This document shows, piece after piece, positions 61,812 to 64,000 of a stretch of 64,000 bases of DNA. The DNA is taken from NCBI RefSeq assembly GCF_017638545.1, contig NZ_CP072110.1, forward strand, positions 248,001 to 312,000. Reading direction: 5' to 3'. Positions within the stretch are counted from its first letter, which is position 1. Every line of letters begins with the position of its first letter. The translations under genes were made by a program, and so were the position numbers. Origin of the DNA: Psychrosphaera ytuae (GTDB lineage Bacteria > Pseudomonadota > Gammaproteobacteria > Enterobacterales > Alteromonadaceae). A model generated the notes under the pieces. It was not told where the DNA came from and did no database searches. It was given only the letters and a program-made list of their open reading frames with translations.

Positions 61812-62126
61812 ATGGCACTAACCAAAGCAGAAATATCTGAATATTTGTTTGAAAAAGTAGGATTAAGTAAAGCTGACTCAAAAGCTTTAGTTGAAGACTT
61901 TTTTGAGAAGATACGCGAGACGTTGGAGAACGGCGAGCAGGTTAAACTTTCTGGATTTGGTAATTTCGAGTTGAGGGAAAAGAAATCTCGTCCAGGACGT
62001 AATCCTAAAACGGGTGAGGATATTCCTATTTCAGCTCGACGTGTTGTCACTTTTCGACCTGGCCAAAAACTAAAGGCGAGGGTGGAAGTTGGCACGGCTG
62101 ACTTAGTCAAAGAGCAACAGTCGTAA
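61812..62126 (+). CDS. ihfA: Integration host factor subunit alpha
   Basis: This 104-residue DNA-bending protein of the HU/IHF family is a few residues longer than E. coli IhfA. It opens with MALTKAEISEYLFEKVGLSK. The DNA-contacting arm reads KSRPGRNPKTGEDIPISARRVVTFRPGQKLKARVE (about 57-91), with the intercalating Pro in RNPKTG. It pairs with IhfB to bend DNA at specific sites in replication, transcription and recombination. It is co-transcribed with pheST and ends at a strong terminator. Confidence 0.96.
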   Translation: MALTKAEISEYLFEKVGLSKADSKALVEDFFEKIRETLENGEQVKLSGFGNFELREKKSRPGRNPKTGEDIPISARRVVTFRPGQKLKARVEVGTADLVKEQQS

Positions 62127-62145
62127 CAGACTGTTGCATACACAT

Positions 62146-62176
62146 AAAAAAACCAAGGCATTGCCTTGGTTTTTTT
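62146..62176. terminator. Bidirectional terminator between ihfA and the Lys/Ala-rich gene
   Basis: A 14-bp perfect stem (AAAAAAACCAAGGC / GCCTTGGTTTTTTT) with loop ATT can terminate both convergent transcripts. Confidence 0.92.
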
Positions 62177-62202
62177 GTTTCTAACTTATAAAAAAGATTT
62201 AA

Positions 62203-62586
62203 TTAGTAGAAACCTTGTGGTGTACGACTGTCACTACCTAAAGACGCTAGGTAATCTAACCAGAAGTTAGCTGGATTATAGCCATCACCTTTTTTAGTCA
62301 CTGTGTAACCTTTAGAGGTAGCAGTTGTTTTAGCTGGTGTCTTAGCCTTTTTAGCTGCTGGCTTCTTAGCTTCTTTTTTCGCAGCTGGCTTTTCTTCTGC
62401 TTTTGCTGGGGCTTCGCCGCCAGTCAACTCAGCAGTCATGTCTACGATAGCGGCTAAGCGTACATTTTTACCACCATCAACGCTGTACCAACCACTCTTC
62501 ACTTCGATTTCTGGCTCTTTGCCGTTTTTAGCTTTGTACGCTTCAGTGAAGTCAGACAAGACTTGATCTTTGTCTAGTTTGCTCAT
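62203..62586 (-). CDS. Small protein with Lys/Ala-rich linker, unknown function
   Basis: This 127-residue protein starts at an ATG with AGG eight bases upstream and a near-consensus promoter before it. I do not recognise the family with certainty. The N-terminal part (1-55) is a compact domain with an amphipathic helix, then KSGWYSVDGGKNVRLAAI. Residues 57-92 form a Lys/Ala/Pro-rich linker (repeated PAAKK units) like histone H1 or bacterial H1-like tails. The C-terminal part (93-127) is aromatic and Gly-rich (GYTVTKKGDGYNPANFWLDYLASLG). It has no signal peptide and converges on ihfA. A nucleic-acid-binding or nucleoid-associated role is inference from composition. Confidence 0.75.
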   Translation of the reverse strand: MSKLDKDQVLSDFTEAYKAKNGKEPEIEVKSGWYSVDGGKNVRLAAIVDMTAELTGGEAPAKAEEKPAAKKEAKKPAAKKAKTPAKTTATSKGYTVTKKGDGYNPANFWLDYLASLGSDSRTPQGFY

Positions 62587-62628
62587 TACGATTACCTAAT
62601 AATTTTTATATTTAAAAGATGAAGGTTA

Positions 62629-62657
62629 TTTATACAAACTTTCACGCATAAATTCAA
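62629..62657 (-). promoter_or_regulatory. Strong sigma-70 promoter of the Lys/Ala-rich protein gene
   Basis: On the minus strand, TTGAAT (62657-62652) and TATAAA (62634-62629) are 17 bases apart, close to consensus, about 43 bases before the start codon. This suggests high expression. Confidence 0.6.
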
Positions 62658-62768
62658 CTTTATAGGGAAAATAGCGGGTTTTCGGTGGAATATGAGCCAA
62701 TTTCACTTGTAAGGATAATTTGCTACTTTAAAATTCAACTTAATTTTAGTTTGTAAAAAAGGATTGTT

Positions 62769-63530
62769 ATGTCCGTTCGCTTACCAGATTTAATATCTTA
62801 TCTTGACCAACACCTATCCTCGCAATTAATAAAAGATTATTGCCCTAATGGCCTACAAGTTGAGGGCAAAAAAGAGATTCATACTATAGTAACAGGTGTT
62901 ACCGCTTCAGAAGCGTTAATCGATGCGGCAATTGAACACCAGGCCGATGCAATTTTGGTACATCACGGTTATTTTTGGAAAGGTGAGAGTCAGGTCATCA
63001 CCGGAATGAAAAAGGCGCGTATTGGTAAGTTGTTAGCCAATGACATCAGCTTAATTACATACCATTTACCGATAGACGTACATCCTGAGCATGGTAATAA
63101 CGCACAACTTGCCAATTTACTTGGGATTAAAAATGTGACGGCAGTAGAGTCTATATCTCCTAAAGGTGTGTTAATGCAAGGCGAGCTAGAGTCGCCAATG
63201 ACGGCGGAGATGTTTGGCAAAAAAATAACAACAGCACTGCAGCGTGCTCCTATGATCAGTAGCGTTAGAAATCAACTCATCGAAACGATCGGCTGGTGTA
63301 CAGGAGGTGGTCAGGGCTATATCGATAAAGCCGCAGAGCTTGGGCTTGATGCGTTTTTGACAGGAGAAGCTTCGGAGCAAACTATCCATAGTTCCAGAGA
63401 ACAAAATATCGACTTTTTTGCGGCTGGTCATCACGCGACTGAGCGCTATGGCGTTAAAGCCGTTGGCGAGTATATTGCTGAACAACTAGATATCAATGTT
63501 GTGTTTGTCGATATTCACAACCCTGTATAA
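62769..63530 (+). CDS. Nif3-like dinuclear metal-centre protein (YbgI family)
   Basis: This 253-residue protein follows AAGGA before the ATG. The metal-binding residues of the family are visible: His65-His66 (LVHHGYFWKG), Asp103 (LPIDVHPEHGN), and His221 with Glu225 (AAGHHATERYG). E. coli YbgI forms a hexameric toroid with a two-metal site. Related proteins have been described as GTP cyclohydrolase 1 type 2, but the physiological reaction is not settled. cmoM follows 15 bases downstream on the same strand. Confidence 0.92.
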   Translation: MSVRLPDLISYLDQHLSSQLIKDYCPNGLQVEGKKEIHTIVTGVTASEALIDAAIEHQADAILVHHGYFWKGESQVITGMKKARIGKLLANDISLITYHLPIDVHPEHGNNAQLANLLGIKNVTAVESISPKGVLMQGELESPMTAEMFGKKITTALQRAPMISSVRNQLIETIGWCTGGGQGYIDKAAELGLDAFLTGEASEQTIHSSREQNIDFFAAGHHATERYGVKAVGEYIAEQLDINVVFVDIHNPV

Positions 63531-63545
63531 AGCAAAGGGCAAATA

Positions 63546-64000
63546 ATGGCTTCAAAAGATGTCAATTTTGATAAAAGTAACAGCACATTTAAAAAGAATA
63601 TTTATGGGACGAGTAAAGGCAAAGTTCGAGAAGCCATTTTACAAAGAGATCTAACCTTAATCCTTGAGAAGTCATTTGCAGAAGGCACCCGCTTAAAAGT
63701 CTTAGATGTCGGTGGTGGCCAAGGTCAACTTGCGTTCTTTTTAGCTGCCCTTGGCCACGATGTAGTATTGACGGATATTTCAAACGAGATGTTGGACGTT
63801 GCAAGGAACTATGCAGACCAAAACAAAGTAACAAATATCACAATACAACAAATGTCTTTGCAAGCGTGCGGGGATACCTTTAAAGACGAATTTGATCTGG
63901 TTCTATGCCATGCAGTTTTCGAGTGGTTAGAAGATCCAAAGTCAGGCTTTGATATATTGGCGAGCCTAGTTAAACCCAATGGGCTACTATCTTTCATGTA
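63546..64000 (+). CDS. cmoM: tRNA 5-carboxymethoxyuridine methyltransferase, 5' part (runs off the window)
   Basis: About 151 residues are visible before the window ends. The protein matches E. coli CmoM (SmtA) by eye: FDKSNSTFKKNIYGTSKGKVREAILQRDL (about 8-36), the S-adenosylmethionine-binding VLDVGGGQGQLAFFLAALGHDVVLTDIS (52-79), and LCHAVFEWLEDP near 120-131. CmoM methylates the carboxyl group of cmo5U34 in tRNA to mcmo5U. It follows the Nif3-like gene by 15 bases and is likely co-transcribed. Confidence 0.9.
   Translation, partial: MASKDVNFDKSNSTFKKNIYGTSKGKVREAILQRDLTLILEKSFAEGTRLKVLDVGGGQGQLAFFLAALGHDVVLTDISNEMLDVARNYADQNKVTNITIQQMSLQACGDTFKDEFDLVLCHAVFEWLEDPKSGFDILASLVKPNGLLSFM

Noticed and set aside
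1..64000. tRNA or rRNA genes, CRISPR arrays, insertion sequences, prophage or integron parts
   Set aside because: I saw no cloverleaf-forming tRNA-like segments, no regularly spaced repeats, no transposase or integrase genes and no phage structural genes.

Overview
This 64 kb window is a gene-dense, moderately AT-rich piece of a gammaproteobacterial chromosome. The gene content and order point to a marine Alteromonadales-type organism (Colwellia/Thalassotalea/Psychrosphaera-like; this is my inference, no rRNA is present). Supporting signs are comEC-msbA-lpxK-Trm112-kdsB in the enterobacterial order, pyrD-zapC, lolC-lolD-lolE, the large 1600-residue NAD-glutamate dehydrogenase, a DUF2835 gene behind pepN, DUF2066-hda, and pheS-pheT-ihfA. 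I recognise no rRNA, tRNA, CRISPR array, insertion sequence, phage or integron. The window reads as core genome with a few accessory envelope and signalling genes.

Layout. 1-1187: 3' end of pepN and a DUF2835 gene. 1352-8217: a four-gene envelope unit (DUF1302 outer-membrane protein, DUF1329 periplasmic protein, YCF48-like beta-propeller, RND/MMPL exporter) whose cargo is unknown. 8443-16982: glutamate dehydrogenase, pyrD, zapC, deoB and a SIMPL-domain protein. 17132-21744: Dps, a secreted phytase-like esterase, thymidine kinase, an HD 5'-nucleotidase and a secreted amidase. 22174-24390: a TonB-dependent receptor with a long leader. 24593-28410: a cyclic-di-GMP locus (GAF-GGDEF cyclase, REC-HD-GYP phosphodiesterase, divergent histidine kinase). 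28525-29703: chrA.

29756-39449 lies on the minus strand and, in transcription order, runs PilZ protein, aguA, aguB, mfd, csiV, purine nucleoside phosphorylase, deoC and an unknown 138-residue protein. 39545-42729 is the lipoprotein exporter lolCDE. 42797-44401 (minus) is pyrC and a DUF2062 gene. 44511-53485 is comEC, msbA, lpxK, Trm112, kdsB, an RluA-type pseudouridine synthase, tcdA and ghrA. 53494-56197 (minus) is a GMC oxidoreductase, a DTW tRNA-modifying enzyme and hinT. 56358-62126 is DUF2066, hda, pheS, pheT and ihfA. The window ends with a Lys/Ala-rich small protein (minus), a Nif3-like protein and the 5' part of cmoM.

Themes. Nucleoside and pyrimidine metabolism recurs (pyrD, pyrC, tdk, HD nucleotidase, deoB, deoC, PNP). 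Envelope biogenesis is well represented (lolCDE, msbA, lpxK, kdsB, csiV). Cyclic-di-GMP signalling appears as synthesis, breakdown and a possible PilZ receptor. The most interesting less-described items are the DUF1302/DUF1329/YCF48/RND unit, the Lys/Ala-tailed protein beside ihfA, the lost P-loop lysine of Hda, a hairpin that could mask the zapC ribosome-binding site, and an attenuator-like leader before the TonB receptor. I did not find a convincing wholly new system. All family names are recognised from memory of the protein sequences, without database searches.
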